Shown piece after piece: positions 63,364 through 64,000 of a DNA stretch of 64,000 nucleotides (its first letter is position 1; the number at the start of each line of letters is the position of its first letter). The position numbers were made by a program, and so were the translations under genes. Under the pieces are notes generated by a model. It searched no databases. It was not told the DNA's origin and saw nothing but the letters and a program-made list of their open reading frames with translations. The stretch spans positions 153,903 to 217,902 of the forward strand of contig NZ_QKOE01000007.1 in assembly GCF_003226565.1 (NCBI RefSeq), in the 5' to 3' direction. The DNA comes from Parazoarcus communis SWub3 = DSM 12120 (GTDB lineage: Bacteria > Pseudomonadota > Gammaproteobacteria > Burkholderiales > Rhodocyclaceae).

Positions 63364-63556
63364 CGGAGTCTGTGTTCCTGAGAATAGCGATAACGGCGCT
63401 GCGATCAATTTGAATCTTGTCTTCGCTTTGCAGTTTCAGGGCAAGTTCGAGTGGCGTAAGCTCGAATCTATTATCCTTCAAGGCCTGATTTGCACCGTTG
63501 TCCAGCAGCATCATTATTTCATCTGCAGAGTTGGCTAGTACTCCGGGGTTCGACAC
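63308..63556 (-). pseudogene. Ankyrin-like fragment, probably truncated
   Basis: 82 residues with a GTG as first possible start. LLDNGANQALKDNRFELTPLE looks like one ankyrin unit (LL..GA......G.TPL.LA), followed by a helix ending RNTDSAAQ. No upstream repeat remains: beyond 63556 the sequence belongs to an insertion sequence, so the 5' part is probably lost. Confidence 0.5.
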
Positions 63557-63702
63557 TTCCCCCCGATTTTCACCCCTTTTCGGAAAGTGCCTCCAGCACC
63601 GGCGCGGGTTTCAAAGCCATGATCGAAAAAGCTCTGTGGTGGCACGTTTGTAACAGTATTGTCCAGACTTGACGGAACTCTATAGGTCGATAAAGTGGCG
63701 GC

Positions 63703-64000
63703 ATGCATGTCAAGCTCACCACCTCCGGAGGCCGCCGCTACGTCCAGCGCGTCGAGTCCTATCGCGACGAAGCCGGACAGGTAAAGAAGCGCACCGTCGC
63801 CACGCTCGGCCGTGCCGAGCAGGTCGATGGGTCGCTCGATGCGGTCATCAATGGCTTGCTCAAGATCACCGGTCGGGAACCGATGGGCGCCAAGCCGGCG
63901 GCGCCAACGGTGTCGTTCGAATCCGCGCGCGCGCTCGGCAATGTGTGGGCGCTGACCGAGCTGTGGAAGTCGCTGGGCTTCTCCGGGCTGCGCCGGGTGT
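63703..64000 (+). CDS. IS1634-like transposase, N-terminal part (cut by window edge)
   Basis: Open frame from ATG 63703 to the window end: MHVKLTTSGGRRYVQRVESY, then KKRTVATLGRAEQVDGSLDA and ALTELWKSLGFSGL. This start, with a 'VKSRTVATLG' type segment, is typical of IS1634/IS4-group transposases. The insertion's left end should lie between 63545 and 63700, where no clear inverted repeat can be confirmed without the right end. Confidence 0.72.
   Translation, partial: MHVKLTTSGGRRYVQRVESYRDEAGQVKKRTVATLGRAEQVDGSLDAVINGLLKITGREPMGAKPAAPTVSFESARALGNVWALTELWKSLGFSGLRRV

Overview
The window is high-GC, densely coded proteobacterial DNA. Its gene content (acetyl-CoA synthetase next to a CbrA-type sensor kinase and a VC_2705-type symporter, an SbtA/SbtB pair, a complete ttr cluster, a fused PabB-PabC) suggests a betaproteobacterium of the Rhodocyclales type (Thauera/Azoarcus relatives). 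That placement is inference; no rRNA gene is present.

1-25.3 kb is chromosomal backbone. It starts with the 3' end of acs, then a sensing and uptake block: a small membrane protein, a symporter-histidine kinase fusion, a CheY-like regulator, a degenerate kinase-like protein fused to a DEDDh exonuclease, and a sodium:solute symporter. Next come metY, a ParA-like ATPase with an Ala/Lys/Pro-rich partner, pabBC, thrC, two identical tRNA-Val(CAC) genes, gltX, a diguanylate cyclase, sbtA-sbtB, mnmC, a GGDEF-EAL protein and dtd.

25.3-41.4 kb is an integrated element of about 16.06 kb inserted in the 3' end of lysS. A 21-bp direct repeat (25302-25322 and 41360-41380) bounds it and rebuilds the end of lysS. 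From right to left it holds a P4-type tyrosine integrase, a decayed integrase fragment, a DUF1778/GNAT toxin-antitoxin pair, an ISAs1 relic, an AlpA-type regulator, a coiled-coil protein, two Ogr/Delta zinc-finger activators, a leader region with three mutually complementary modules and a terminator (arranged like the phage P4 CI-RNA immunity locus), a stop-start coupled operon of small unknown genes ending in a primase-helicase, and near the left end an AT-rich cluster of CCGTGGA repeats that may be the replication origin. This is the layout of a P4-like phage satellite. Between origin and replication operon lies an integron relic: the last codons of an integron integrase, three attC sites and two cassettes. 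One cassette encodes a four-repeat WGEL protein and carries an ISL3 insertion; the other encodes a PD-(D/E)xK-like protein.

41.4-58.5 kb returns to backbone: lysS, a TIR-domain membrane protein, a GST, a phosphoribosyltransferase, ttrBCA with convergent ttrSR, a phosphatidylserine decarboxylase divergent from a membrane-anchored class III aminotransferase, a membrane protein, a YejK-type nucleoid protein and a lipoprotein.

58.5-64 kb is a second accessory region: vapBC, then single minus-strand genes (methyltransferase, LysE exporter, tautomerase, histidine phosphatase, DUF2867 protein, truncated ankyrin-like fragment) separated by spacers, some of which look like attC sites, and finally the start of an IS1634-like transposase cut by the window edge.
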